64,000 nucleotides of DNA from Anaerolineaceae bacterium (GTDB lineage Bacteria > Chloroflexota > Anaerolineae > Anaerolineales > Anaerolineaceae). The stretch lies in contig JAJUGU010000001.1 in the NCBI GenBank assembly GCA_029265815.1, positions 186,001 to 250,000 of the forward strand. Direction: 5' to 3'. How positions within the stretch are numbered: the stretch's first letter is position 1; the number at the start of each line of letters is the position of its first letter. The notes beneath the pieces were generated by a model. That model was not told the origin of the DNA. It worked only from the letters and a program-made list of their open reading frames with translations, and made no database searches. This document shows, in pieces, positions 1 to 8,450 of the stretch. Both the position numbers and the translations under genes were made by a program.

Positions 1-2
1 AA

Positions 3-2195
3 GATGTATTCATAGAGACTGAAACAGTAGATCTTCTTGACCAGGTTGAAGCCTTTAATGGTGAAGCAAAAGAACCTGTTGTTGAACAACCAGTTAGCCC
101 ATTTATCGGTGAGGTCATACCTGAGTTAAATAATCAGATACTTAATGGTCTAGAAGAACCAGAAGCACTACCAGATTGGATTGCAAATGCAGGATGGACT
201 CGGTCAACAGAATCATCAAATGCTGAAATTGAAAAAAATATTTCACTTCCTTTCGAAGAAGAAGATAACCAACCGAACGAACCGGCCGTTCCATCACAGG
301 AACTACCTGAGTGGTTGAGAGCTCTGGGTTCAACACCCGATCGTGAAGAGAATAATTGTATAGAAAACGATATTTCTTCTGGTACGATAGAAGAACCATC
401 AAAAAAATTGCCCACTGAACAGAAATCAACGGAAGCAGAGTCAGAAGAATTACCTGAATGGCTAAGTGCCATTCTTCCAGAAGATAAATCAGAGGAACCT
501 GATCAAGAAAATAATTCTGAAAAAGAATCTTTTTCTGAGGAATTACCCGATTGGCTTAAATCACTTAAACCAGCAGAAGAAACTGAACATTTGGAAGATT
601 TTAAAGATGAAATATCAGAAAAATTCTCAAGCAATCAAGATGATTTATCTCATTCAGAAGAATTACCAGACTGGTTAAGAGCGCTATCAGATGAAGATCA
701 ACTCACCTCTTTAAATGGTATCAATCAAGATAGATCGAAAAATCTATCAGAATCAAACACTGAAGATGACCAGAAGCCCCTTTCTTCTGAAGAAATGAAG
801 GAATCCCTCGAAAATTGGATCGAAGAAACAAGAGCGGAAACAGAATCAGAAGAAAGAGAAGAGAAGGTCAAAGAATCAGAAGTTCGGCCTTCAGACTGGT
901 TAAATCAGTTTATTGAGTCAAACGGTTCAGGAAAAAATGGATCCTCAAATGAAAATCTTCCAGATTGGTTAAAAGAGTTTGAATCTGAAGATAAAGGTAA
1001 GACTGAAGGAAAATCTGAACAACCTGACTGGTTATCTTCGCTTAAAGACAACGAAATTGAACCAGAAGATATTACGATAGAAAAAGTCCCCGATTTTTCA
1101 GAAACACCTCTTGAACCAGATATTGCACATAACATTGATGAGATTCTTAATGATCTAAACAATCAACCGAAAAACGTTGAGGAAGAAAAGAACGCTTTTC
1201 CACCTGAAGTACTTTCGCATGCCGCTCCTGAAATTCAAGGGCAAGCTGAACAAATGACAACTATGGAGGAAGCGTTAGAATCGAAGCCATCAATTCCATC
1301 GTGGGTAAAAAACATTCTTAGCGCTTCAACTTCCAAAGACAGTGAAGCCGCCCCAACTTATACACAAAGTGTTGAGGATGAATTTTCAACTCCCATACCT
1401 GATTTGGCTATTGATACTACCAGCGGCATGAAAGAAAAAGAAGAAGAAATCATCGAACCATTGATTACTGATCTTCCAAATGCCACAGAGCATACGGGAG
1501 CGATTTCTGGAAATTCAAAGGATGAATTATTATCATGGCTCAGAGAAGTTGCTCCTTCTGATGAGGTATTGCCTGACGAGATCATTGAACCAGAGTCTAT
1601 AGAAAAAGAAATCGCAGAAAAGCAGCCTTCTGAAATACCATTCGTTGAAGATTTAGTGAGAGGTGGTCTATCATCTGAGATTGAACATGAGGATATTGTC
1701 GAAGCGTCTTCTGATGAAACAATAGAAACAGATTTCTCTGACCGATTATCAGAATTATTACAGCAACCTATTGATGAAAATATTTCGCTGGAAGAAATAG
1801 AGGAATCAACATCTCTTCCTACTGGAGAAGCGAACATTGAGAAAAATGTTGAACAGATTATCTCTGAATTAGCGATTGAAGCAGAAAAGTCAGAAATCCC
1901 TCTTGATCATAATCTTCACTCAACTGAGCAACCTGCCATAGAACAAGACCCCTTGCGTAGAATTGAGTCTGAAGTCGAGTCAGGTAATTTTATTTCATTA
2001 TCCATAAATATCGAAGAGAGCATTTCTAAAGGTATACCAGCAGAAAAAATAATCGAAACACTCGAAGAATTAAGCAAAAAGCAACCAAATTCTTATGAGT
2101 TATGGCGCGAATTAGGTGATCTTTATCTGGCAGAATCTGATTTTGATAAAGCGATGAAGGCTTATAATACTGCAGAAAGTATCTTACAACAATAA
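3..2195 (+). CDS. Acidic LPDWL-repeat protein with C-terminal TPR (5' partial)
   Basis: The frame is open from base 3, so the gene starts upstream of the window; the TTG at 315 is internal. The visible ~730 residues are very rich in Glu, Ser and Asp and are predicted largely disordered. About ten short tryptophan motifs recur every 30-80 residues (LPDWI, LPEWLRAL, LPEWLSAI, LPDWLKSL, LPDWLRAL, PSDWLNQF, LPDWLKEF, QPDWLSSL, IPSWVKNI, LLSWLREV). The last ~40 residues form a TPR-like hairpin pair (YELWRELGDLY followed by a FDKAMKAY helix). I know such proteins from Chloroflexota as uncharacterised TPR proteins. The regular short linear motifs in an acidic tether suggest a multivalent docking scaffold, which is inference. 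ndk follows 16 bases later and may be cotranscribed. Confidence 0.85.
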   Translation, partial: DVFIETETVDLLDQVEAFNGEAKEPVVEQPVSPFIGEVIPELNNQILNGLEEPEALPDWIANAGWTRSTESSNAEIEKNISLPFEEEDNQPNEPAVPSQELPEWLRALGSTPDREENNCIENDISSGTIEEPSKKLPTEQKSTEAESEELPEWLSAILPEDKSEEPDQENNSEKESFSEELPDWLKSLKPAEETEHLEDFKDEISEKFSSNQDDLSHSEELPDWLRALSDEDQLTSLNGINQDRSKNLSESNTEDDQKPLSSEEMKESLENWIEETRAETESEEREEKVKESEVRPSDWLNQFIESNGSGKNGSSNENLPDWLKEFESEDKGKTEGKSEQPDWLSSLKDNEIEPEDITIEKVPDFSETPLEPDIAHNIDEILNDLNNQPKNVEEEKNAFPPEVLSHAAPEIQGQAEQMTTMEEALESKPSIPSWVKNILSASTSKDSEAAPTYTQSVEDEFSTPIPDLAIDTTSGMKEKEEEIIEPLITDLPNATEHTGAISGNSKDELLSWLREVAPSDEVLPDEIIEPESIEKEIAEKQPSEIPFVEDLVRGGLSSEIEHEDIVEASSDETIETDFSDRLSELLQQPIDENISLEEIEESTSLPTGEANIEKNVEQIISELAIEAEKSEIPLDHNLHSTEQPAIEQDPLRRIESEVESGNFISLSINIEESISKGIPAEKIIETLEELSKKQPNSYELWRELGDLYLAESDFDKAMKAYNTAESILQQ

Positions 2196-2211
2196 ACACA
2201 TGGAGCAAATC

Positions 2212-2667
2212 TTGGAACGGACATTGGTATTAGTGAAACCTGACGGCGTTCAGCGTGGTTTGGTTGGTGAGATTACCTCAAGGCTAGAGAAACGTGGTTT
2301 AAAGATTGTTGCTGCTAAATTTATTTGTGCCAGCGATGACCTTGCAAGAGAGCATTATAAAGTACATCAAGGAAAACCCTTTTATGAAGGATTAATTCGT
2401 TATATCACTAGTGGACCTGTAATGGCTATGGTTTGGGAAGGGCCTGAGGCGATCAAACTAGTGCGTCAATGCATGGGGGCGACCAATCCTGTAGAAGCAG
2501 CGCCGGGAACAATTAGATACGATCTGGCATTAAGCATGAGTCGCAATCTCATTCACGGGTCTGATTCAAAGGATGCTGCTGATTTTGAAATTGGAATCTG
2601 GTTCAAACGAGATGAATTATTTTCCTGGAAACGGGAAAACGAAAATTGCTTTACTGGAACAAATTAG
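2212..2667 (+). CDS. ndk: Nucleoside diphosphate kinase
   Basis: Transfers the gamma phosphate from ATP to NDPs through a phosphohistidine, balancing NTP and dNTP pools in the cytoplasm. The protein begins with the family N-terminus (ERTLVLVKPDGVQRG), and the catalytic His lies in the NLIHGSDS motif near residue 115. I chose the TTG at 2212 because a GGAG at 2202-2205 sits six bases upstream and the resulting 151-residue protein matches the family's usual start. An ATG at 2200 would add four residues but has no ribosome binding site. All core motifs are present and the length is normal. Confidence 0.95.
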   Translation: MERTLVLVKPDGVQRGLVGEITSRLEKRGLKIVAAKFICASDDLAREHYKVHQGKPFYEGLIRYITSGPVMAMVWEGPEAIKLVRQCMGATNPVEAAPGTIRYDLALSMSRNLIHGSDSKDAADFEIGIWFKRDELFSWKRENENCFTGTN

Positions 2668-2679
2668 TTTGTTTTTGCC

Positions 2680-2708
2680 TTGACGCCTGAAATTGGGTAT
2701 GGTAAACT
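2680..2708 (+). promoter_or_regulatory. Sigma-70 promoter of tRNA-Asp
   Basis: TTGACG at 2680-2685, a 17-base spacer and TAAACT at 2703-2708, with the tRNA starting 12 bases downstream. The -35 matches consensus at five of six positions. Confidence 0.65.
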
Positions 2709-2719
2709 ATCACTCGTTC

Positions 2720-2792
2720 GGGGGCGTGGTGTAGCGGCTAACATGCGGCCCTGTCAAGGCCGAGATCGCGGGTTCGAACCCCGTCGCTCCCG
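2720..2792 (+). tRNA. tRNA-Asp (GTC)
   Basis: Cloverleaf read by eye. The 7-bp acceptor GGGGGCG pairs with CGCTCCC, the anticodon loop is CTGTCAA with anticodon GTC, and the T arm has TTCGAAC. The discriminator is G and the CCA end is not encoded. Confidence 0.95.
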
Positions 2793-2800
2793 CTCAAATA

Positions 2801-2834
2801 AAAAGACATCATCCATTTGGATGATGTCTTTTTA
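2801..2834 (+). terminator. Rho-independent terminator, probably bidirectional
   Basis: A 14-bp stem (AAAAGACATCATCC with GGATGATGTCTTTT) around an ATTT loop, flanked by A- and T-tracts. It lies between tRNA-Asp and the convergent glpD gene, so it can end transcription from both sides. Confidence 0.85.
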
Positions 2835-2848
2835 TTTATTTTAATAAC

Positions 2849-4525
2849 TCAAAGTGTTACTGAATGGTTCTTTTCAAAAATTCTTATTGTGCGATCTATT
2901 TCATTTTTTATTTCCGCTGTTGACCACCCAATTATTTTTCCAGCAACAGCAGCGATTTGAGCAATATTTTCGCGGTTTGTTTGACCCAGCCAACCGATTG
3001 ATGTGCGTCTTAAGAGAAGGTCATCGAGATGGACGATTTTTTCATTTTTTACGATATAAGCAATTTCATTTTCAGTAATCAAATATCTATCATCCAACAA
3101 CTTGACTTCTTTCTTGTCGAAGACGTCAAGCATTTTTTCAACTAGAGTTCCATATCGCTCGAATAATATCTCGGCAACTGCACGATCGATATGATGCTCA
3201 ACAACAAGTTTTTCAAGGTACGGTGCTATTTCGTTATTGCCCGGGTAATGAATACCTCCACCAATTTGCATATTTTCCGTTGTGGTCTTTCGTGCCATAT
3301 TTAATCGCAACAAGACAAGGTTGGTAACTTGTTCTCCAAATGCACGGTAACTGGTCCATTTTCCTCCAACCAGACTCAGTACACTAATATCACCAACTTT
3401 GTTTTCCTTGATGCTATGATCACGGGTGATTTGCCCGGTTGTTTTAGCCTGCTGATATTCAAGAGGTCGAACACCTGAAAATCTAAAGACAATTTGCTCT
3501 GGCGTAATAGGAATATCTGGAAAAACTCTCTTTACCAGATCAATGAAGTATATTTCCTCTTCTTTTGTGCAATAGGCATCATCGGGATTATCGATAGGTA
3601 GATCAGAAGTGCCAATGATTACCTTATCGAAAAATGGAAAAAGTAGAACGATTCGGCCGTCTTTGTTTTCAAAGAAAAATTCGTTCTCACCTATAGCTTT
3701 GCGTAATTCTGGATTATCGACAATAATATGAGATCCTTTAGTGCCGCCGATATATTTTGTGGTAATACCAAGATTATGATTAACTTGATCGATCCATGGC
3801 CCTGCTGCATTAATAATTAATTTGGGTTTTATTTTGAGATCTTGGTTACCGTGTTCATCTCTGATAACAACCATATCACCTTCAATGCGCTCAAAAGAGG
3901 CATAATTTAAAGCGTATGCATTCATTCCACGTGCTTCACCATCTAGAATGATTTCAGTATTTAAACGCTCAGGTGATAGTATTTGCCCATCATAATACAT
4001 TGCAGAAAATTTCACTTCTTTATTCAACCTGGGATACCGTTGCAAGGTTTCTTTTTTACCAAAAAACTTATGCGCAGGAACAGTTCGCGTTTTTCCAGTA
4101 AAAGAATCATAAAAAATCAAACCAATCTTAATAACTAGTGCCCCTCGTTCTGCTGGTTTATCTAATAAATTCAGGAATTTGAACGGAGCATTTAGTAACC
4201 CAGACCAAAACTTAAACATCGGAATTACAGTTGGCAAGGGTTTTACCATGTGGGGAGAGTTACAGATCATTCGATTACGTTCTGAAACAGCTTCGCGTAC
4301 CAATCTAAATTCACCATTCTCCAGATATCGAATTCCACCATGTGCCATATGGGATGAAGTTGCTGAAGTTCCGGAGCAGAAATCACCCCGATCAATCAAT
4401 AGTACATTTACATCGTTGATGGCCAGGTCCAGAAATGTTCCAGCACCATTGATTCCACCGCCGATGATTAAAACGTCAACCTCTGGTTTGTCTTTCAACT
4501 TTTTAACGATATCTATACGATTCAT
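2849..4525 (-). CDS. glpD: FAD-dependent glycerol-3-phosphate dehydrogenase
   Basis: Oxidises glycerol 3-phosphate to dihydroxyacetone phosphate and passes electrons to the quinone pool, as a membrane-associated flavoprotein. The N-terminal dinucleotide-binding motif GGGINGAG follows a VLIIGG strand, and the GlpD signatures (SSHMAHGGIRYLE, and VGGKWTSYR near residue 390) are present, followed by the C-terminal all-helical domain. The ATG at 4525 was chosen because AGAGGA lies about five bases upstream; an upstream in-frame start at 4555 adds ten lysine-rich residues and lacks a site. 558 residues is typical for GlpD/GlpA. It stands alone, with no glpK or glpF nearby. It is transcribed towards tRNA-Asp, with a shared terminator. 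Confidence 0.93.
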   Translation of the reverse strand: MNRIDIVKKLKDKPEVDVLIIGGGINGAGTFLDLAINDVNVLLIDRGDFCSGTSATSSHMAHGGIRYLENGEFRLVREAVSERNRMICNSPHMVKPLPTVIPMFKFWSGLLNAPFKFLNLLDKPAERGALVIKIGLIFYDSFTGKTRTVPAHKFFGKKETLQRYPRLNKEVKFSAMYYDGQILSPERLNTEIILDGEARGMNAYALNYASFERIEGDMVVIRDEHGNQDLKIKPKLIINAAGPWIDQVNHNLGITTKYIGGTKGSHIIVDNPELRKAIGENEFFFENKDGRIVLLFPFFDKVIIGTSDLPIDNPDDAYCTKEEEIYFIDLVKRVFPDIPITPEQIVFRFSGVRPLEYQQAKTTGQITRDHSIKENKVGDISVLSLVGGKWTSYRAFGEQVTNLVLLRLNMARKTTTENMQIGGGIHYPGNNEIAPYLEKLVVEHHIDRAVAEILFERYGTLVEKMLDVFDKKEVKLLDDRYLITENEIAYIVKNEKIVHLDDLLLRRTSIGWLGQTNRENIAQIAAVAGKIIGWSTAEIKNEIDRTIRIFEKNHSVTL

Positions 4526-4600
4526 CGCATTCCTCTTTGTTTTATTAATTTTCACAACGTTATGATTATACAGAGAATGCCAAGTTTTGATATATGGATT

Positions 4601-5215
4601 TTAGAAATGATCAATTTTTTGAGGTAATTGCAACAATTCCTCTGAAATCGGATTCAGCATCTGTAACAGAGCTGCTGAGGATTGGGATTCGAGCCAATGC
4701 CAGCGTTGCGACGCTCCCAAAATTACTGGCATACGATCATGATACAGTGCAATCAAATTGTTAGGGCGAGTTGTGATGATTGTGCAGCTATTTAATAATC
4801 GTCCTTCAGGGTCCTTCCATGTGTCCCACAATCCAGCAAATGTGAAAGGTGCTCGATCTTTCAACATGAACAGATATGGATTCCTTCTATCCCCTTCCAA
4901 CTTCCACTCGTAGAATCCATCTGCGAGGATTAAGCAACGTTTACGCGCGAGTGGAACGCGAAATGAAGGTTTTTCCGTTAAAGTTTCAGCACGCGCATTG
5001 AACATTTTATAACCAATTTTCGGATCCTTCGCCCAGGCAGGAATGAGCCCCCATTTGAACATTTCGACATTCCTTGTAACCAGGTCTGTCACCACAGGAA
5101 CAAGCTGACCGGGTGAAACATTATTACTTGGAGCAAATTCAGGCGATATATCCCCCAGTTCCAGCAGCTCCTGTAACTCCGAGGGGTCGGTCATGATTGA
5201 AAATCTTCCGCACAC
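4601..5215 (-). CDS. SRAP (HMCES/YedK) family abasic-site shield protein
   Basis: SRAP proteins crosslink covalently through Cys2 to abasic sites in single-stranded DNA and protect them from nucleases and error-prone processing. The start is fixed by the obligatory MCGRFS N-terminus, where Cys2 is the nucleophile after Met removal. Other active-site segments are present: FNARAET (Asn), GFYEWK (Glu) and LYHDRMPVIL (His). The length of 204 residues is usual for YedK. Its first 77 bases overlap the end of the polymerase gene in another frame, so it is translationally linked to that gene. It is the last gene of the LexA-controlled cassette starting at 8444. SRAP genes are known to keep company with SOS genes, which supports the same role here. 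Confidence 0.94.
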   Translation of the reverse strand: MCGRFSIMTDPSELQELLELGDISPEFAPSNNVSPGQLVPVVTDLVTRNVEMFKWGLIPAWAKDPKIGYKMFNARAETLTEKPSFRVPLARKRCLILADGFYEWKLEGDRRNPYLFMLKDRAPFTFAGLWDTWKDPEGRLLNSCTIITTRPNNLIALYHDRMPVILGASQRWHWLESQSSAALLQMLNPISEELLQLPQKIDHF

Positions 5216-7439
5216 GGTATCCCTTCCTGGGTAAATTTAATTCCAAATCTATTGTAGCAGTATGCGCCCATTTTTTTAGCTGAAGGTCGTCGATCCCAAA
5301 CGGATGCAAAACACTACAGGCAGCTCGAGCCAGTAATTCAGTATATTTCATTCTGTCAATATCTTCAAACTTAATTTGCCCTGCTGTTTCCCAGGCGCGA
5401 ACATTAGGAGTGCCGCAAGTATAGATGAAACGCATTTTTTGGCCAGGACGGGTTCTTTTACCAGTTTGAGCATACATTTGCATCGCAGCTCGCGCACCAG
5501 GTGTGGGTGAACGATAATTTTCTAATTCATGACTGATACGGGCTGTGACCACAAGTTTCTCTAACGGTACTTTGCCAGCACGAAAAGACGCCAGAGCATT
5601 TTGAAAAACACTGAACGCGTTTTGAATTGCTGCGGGCAGGTCATTCACACTGCCTGCACGACTCAAACAAGCCAGCATACTGGTTTGGGTTTCAGCCACC
5701 CACGGCGGAGTATCTCTACGGCGGGCTTCAATTCCGCGAACTTTTAATGTTCCGTCTTGGAAAACGCCAAAATACCGATTGGCAATAGGAATACGCTCAT
5801 CTGTTCGCGAAGGAAGAAACGCTACCCAGCGGTAAACGCCATCAAGTGAAACGCCCAACCCGGTCTGGGCAGAGATCTCTGCCAGTACATCCTGGAAATC
5901 ATCTTTGGTAACCGCCCCTTTTTTCTTCAACCACAGCGCGTCAACAAACAACTGCAGAACTTCAAATCCCATCGCTTCAGCCACCTCTTTTGCTTTGATC
6001 AGAACTTCACGGCCGCCATTGGTAACCGCTTCATGAGCTTCGATTCGCCCAAACCGGGCATTTTTGTAACCCAAGAAACCGAAACAGACAACCAGCAGCC
6101 ATTTAAGCGCTGAAGCGCGCGCACTCTCACGCTTTGCCAGTCGGCTGTTCTTTTTTAACTGTCCGCATCGGAGCTTCAATGCCACTCGTTTTTCGTAGAG
6201 AGGTTTAAGCGTTAATGGCACGACTCCAAGTTCGTCACTGGCAGGAACAATTCCATTTGGCAGCGGCACTTCCGGAGAAATATTCCCTTTAATGATGATC
6301 GCAGGATACATTGAAATGAAGTCGATCTGTGCGACATCGGTATGCAATCCAACAATGGGCTGGTAGATCAAACCGCCACGGTCACGATGAATCAAGTCCA
6401 TGCCATCTTTAAACGCTTCAACCTGCTGCTTATGCCATGGAACAAGAATGTTTTTCTCCAAAGCTGTGAGCATCTGCATGGCAGAAATGCCCGAGCCGGG
6501 CGAAACGCGAGCAGCTTTTTCAATAGGGGATGCAGTCACGCGTGCAGATTCCAGTACGCCATCCAGCCCGTAATCGCGCCACATCATGGCACTGCGTACG
6601 TCAATGTGACAGCGTCCAAATAAATGTGCCTCTTCAGGCCGATAGATGATCTGCCCATAAGAGAAATAGGTCAATGCTTTTTGCCAGCGGACCCCACGCC
6701 GTTCATCGCGGTTTAAGCATAGTTTTTCCCCTGCCTTTTCTGCCAGCATTAAAAGTTGCGGAATCAGCCAGGTATCACCCCAAGATGTCAGTATAAGATC
6801 CGGGTCGATCTCATGTAAAATGCCGTTTAGCCTGTGTATTAATTCACCTGCCGATTTCAGACTCAATGTTTGTTTTCGCTGTTTAAACTGAACACTGATG
6901 GTAGAGGGCTCATTACGCGTGGGGTCACAATCTGGCTCAAGGGTCAGTGACCGCAAGACAGGAAGTACAGGCGATAAATCCCAGCGCGAATTGAGTGTTT
7001 TAAGAGATTGGATGCTGTTTTTGTCGTCATACTCGATGTCACAAAATGCCATCGGAAAGGTTCCATAGCGGGCTGCGTGACGGATATTAGAAGAAATGTC
7101 AGAATCATAGTAGGTCAAGCGTGGAAAACGCTGTTGCACTTCTCGGAACAATCGTGTCTCATTCACAGGACTGTCAATAACCGCCTTGAGTACTACAATG
7201 GGTTCAGGAATGAACGCATCACGCCGAGTTTCACGCTGCAGGTCAAGTACTTCGGAATGACGTCGCAGAAACTTCCATAACGCACGGAGCTGCTCGCTTT
7301 CCCCGCTGGCATAGAAAATGACTTCCATCTTTTGTTTCAGCCGAAGCCGGGCGCCAGTTTCGGTAATAAACCACAGACAAAGGCCGTCGCTTGCGTCCTC
7401 ATAAAGGTCAAGCAGCCAGCCGCGTACACGTGCGCACAT
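5139..7439 (-). CDS. Divergent B-family DNA polymerase, proofreading motifs degenerate
   Basis: 766 residues. Motif A is DFISMYPAII (metal-binding Asp near 373), motif B is ALKWLLVVCFGFLGY (Lys near 446; the usual NS-x-YG reads VC-x-FG), and motif C aligns as LFVDALWLK, keeping the essential Asp near 500 while the first Asp of DTD is Phe. The exonuclease domain keeps the Exo I DIE near 134-136. The Exo II segment (SWGDTWLIP, 219-227) has lost its Asn, Phe and Asp, and no Exo III Y-x3-D is visible. It therefore looks like a synthesising but non-proofreading polymerase, which fits translesion synthesis. Starts one base after the preceding gene's stop and overlaps the SRAP start. Family assignment is firm; the damage-tolerance role is inferred from motif loss and LexA control. 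Confidence 0.88.
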   Translation of the reverse strand: MCARVRGWLLDLYEDASDGLCLWFITETGARLRLKQKMEVIFYASGESEQLRALWKFLRRHSEVLDLQRETRRDAFIPEPIVVLKAVIDSPVNETRLFREVQQRFPRLTYYDSDISSNIRHAARYGTFPMAFCDIEYDDKNSIQSLKTLNSRWDLSPVLPVLRSLTLEPDCDPTRNEPSTISVQFKQRKQTLSLKSAGELIHRLNGILHEIDPDLILTSWGDTWLIPQLLMLAEKAGEKLCLNRDERRGVRWQKALTYFSYGQIIYRPEEAHLFGRCHIDVRSAMMWRDYGLDGVLESARVTASPIEKAARVSPGSGISAMQMLTALEKNILVPWHKQQVEAFKDGMDLIHRDRGGLIYQPIVGLHTDVAQIDFISMYPAIIIKGNISPEVPLPNGIVPASDELGVVPLTLKPLYEKRVALKLRCGQLKKNSRLAKRESARASALKWLLVVCFGFLGYKNARFGRIEAHEAVTNGGREVLIKAKEVAEAMGFEVLQLFVDALWLKKKGAVTKDDFQDVLAEISAQTGLGVSLDGVYRWVAFLPSRTDERIPIANRYFGVFQDGTLKVRGIEARRRDTPPWVAETQTSMLACLSRAGSVNDLPAAIQNAFSVFQNALASFRAGKVPLEKLVVTARISHELENYRSPTPGARAAMQMYAQTGKRTRPGQKMRFIYTCGTPNVRAWETAGQIKFEDIDRMKYTELLARAACSVLHPFGIDDLQLKKWAHTATIDLELNLPRKGYRVRKIFNHDRPLGVTGAAGTGGYIA

Positions 7440-7440
7440 T

Positions 7441-7848
7441 TTATGCCTCGCCCTGGAAGTCTACATATTCGATTTTTGTCTTTGTTTCTTCTTCCTTCTC
7501 TGCAGATGCACTATTTGGAACCTCGGAGTCCACCAGGTTCACCAGCGAAGGAAGTTGCGGAATTTGACGTCCTTCCCGTTGTTCTGCACCGATATCTACT
7601 CCCAGTTCCTCTAAACGGTTCTCCAAGCATTTCACCTTTTTGAATAATTCGAGTAGCATTGAAACAAGGTAGATGTCCATCGGGTACAAATTGCTTGCGT
7701 AAGAAGCCTCAGCAATATGACGATGTGAAAGAGCAAGGAGTTCTTGGATTACATCCTGATCACTCTTACGCAAGGCCCTGACAAAACGCTTTAGCGCCTT
7801 CTCTTCTTCAATCCAGGTTTGAGTAGCAGATTCAATTGTGCGTCCCAT
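7441..7848 (-). CDS. Small helical protein of the SOS polymerase cassette, unknown function
   Basis: 135 residues that I do not recognise. Residues 1-85 are predicted alpha-helical, ending in a heptad-like stretch (LELFKKVKCLENRLEELG). The last 50 residues are acidic and probably disordered. There are no Cys-pair, P-loop or membrane signals. It lies eight bases after the RecA-like gene and one base before the polymerase start, so cotranslation is likely. A bridging or clamp-linking subunit for the polymerase is a reasonable guess from position only. Confidence 0.8.
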   Translation of the reverse strand: MGRTIESATQTWIEEEKALKRFVRALRKSDQDVIQELLALSHRHIAEASYASNLYPMDIYLVSMLLELFKKVKCLENRLEELGVDIGAEQREGRQIPQLPSLVNLVDSEVPNSASAEKEEETKTKIEYVDFQGEA

Positions 7849-7856
7849 ATTAACCT

Positions 7857-8444
7857 CTAAAAATCAACCAGTAAGGGCAGCTGTACAGCCGCTGATCGTG
7901 GCGCAGGAAGCACGCTCTCTTCCCACACTTGAAACGCATGGGATTTTAATTCTTCCAAAAGGCTGAGGCGTGGAGAAGAAATGGACAGGAGCGGTTTGGC
8001 GCTTACCACGACCGGCATGGACTGACTAATCCGTAGCAAATTCTCCAGCGCATGATCAAAAAGCATTCGGCTTTCTGCTAGCTGCACGCTTTCATCCATA
8101 AATGTTGTCAACAGATCAAGAACCAAAACGGGAACTTTCTCTGTTCCAAATGCCAGCTTTTCCAATAATGCGGTCACCTGATAACAGGTAAATGCACGCG
8201 ACAGGTGGATGTTTTTTAGTTTTGTTACAGGATCGTTTGTTAAAGTATGTAAGGTTTTGGCTACACGATATATGTTACTGCGATTTCCGCAATCCAGAAG
8301 ATACAGATGCCCGTTCATAGATAATCTAGCGGCCAGGTCAAGCATCAGATCTGCCCCGCCATGCCGTCCAAAAACGACCAGCAGACCATTGGGCAATGGA
8401 AATCCGGGGGTGTCCCCTGAGATAAAAGAACGTTCGATGTTCAT
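7857..8444 (-). CDS. RecA-fold protein with degenerate Walker A, first gene of SOS cassette
   Basis: 195 residues with the alternating strand/helix pattern of a RecA-like core. A GLLVVFGRHGGADLM stretch at about 20-34 sits where the P-loop would be but lacks the GKT/GKS lysine. A Walker-B-like VLVLDL lies at about 105-110. Similar inactive RecA-like proteins (ImuA, SulA-like) begin SOS mutagenesis operons with ImuB and DnaE2, so this may be the positional analogue that recruits or activates the polymerase; that is inference. The ATG at 8444 lies six bases after a TATAAT box, so the transcript is probably leaderless. No Shine-Dalgarno sequence is visible. Confidence 0.82.
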   Translation of the reverse strand: MNIERSFISGDTPGFPLPNGLLVVFGRHGGADLMLDLAARLSMNGHLYLLDCGNRSNIYRVAKTLHTLTNDPVTKLKNIHLSRAFTCYQVTALLEKLAFGTEKVPVLVLDLLTTFMDESVQLAESRMLFDHALENLLRISQSMPVVVSAKPLLSISSPRLSLLEELKSHAFQVWEESVLPAPRSAAVQLPLLVDF

Positions 8445-8450
8445 ATCTTA

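Noticed and set aside
8429-8443. GAACGTTCGATGTTC near the start codon as a second LexA box
   Set aside because: The half-sites are not separated by four bases as in the accepted box, and the bases encode residues 1-6 of the first cassette protein.
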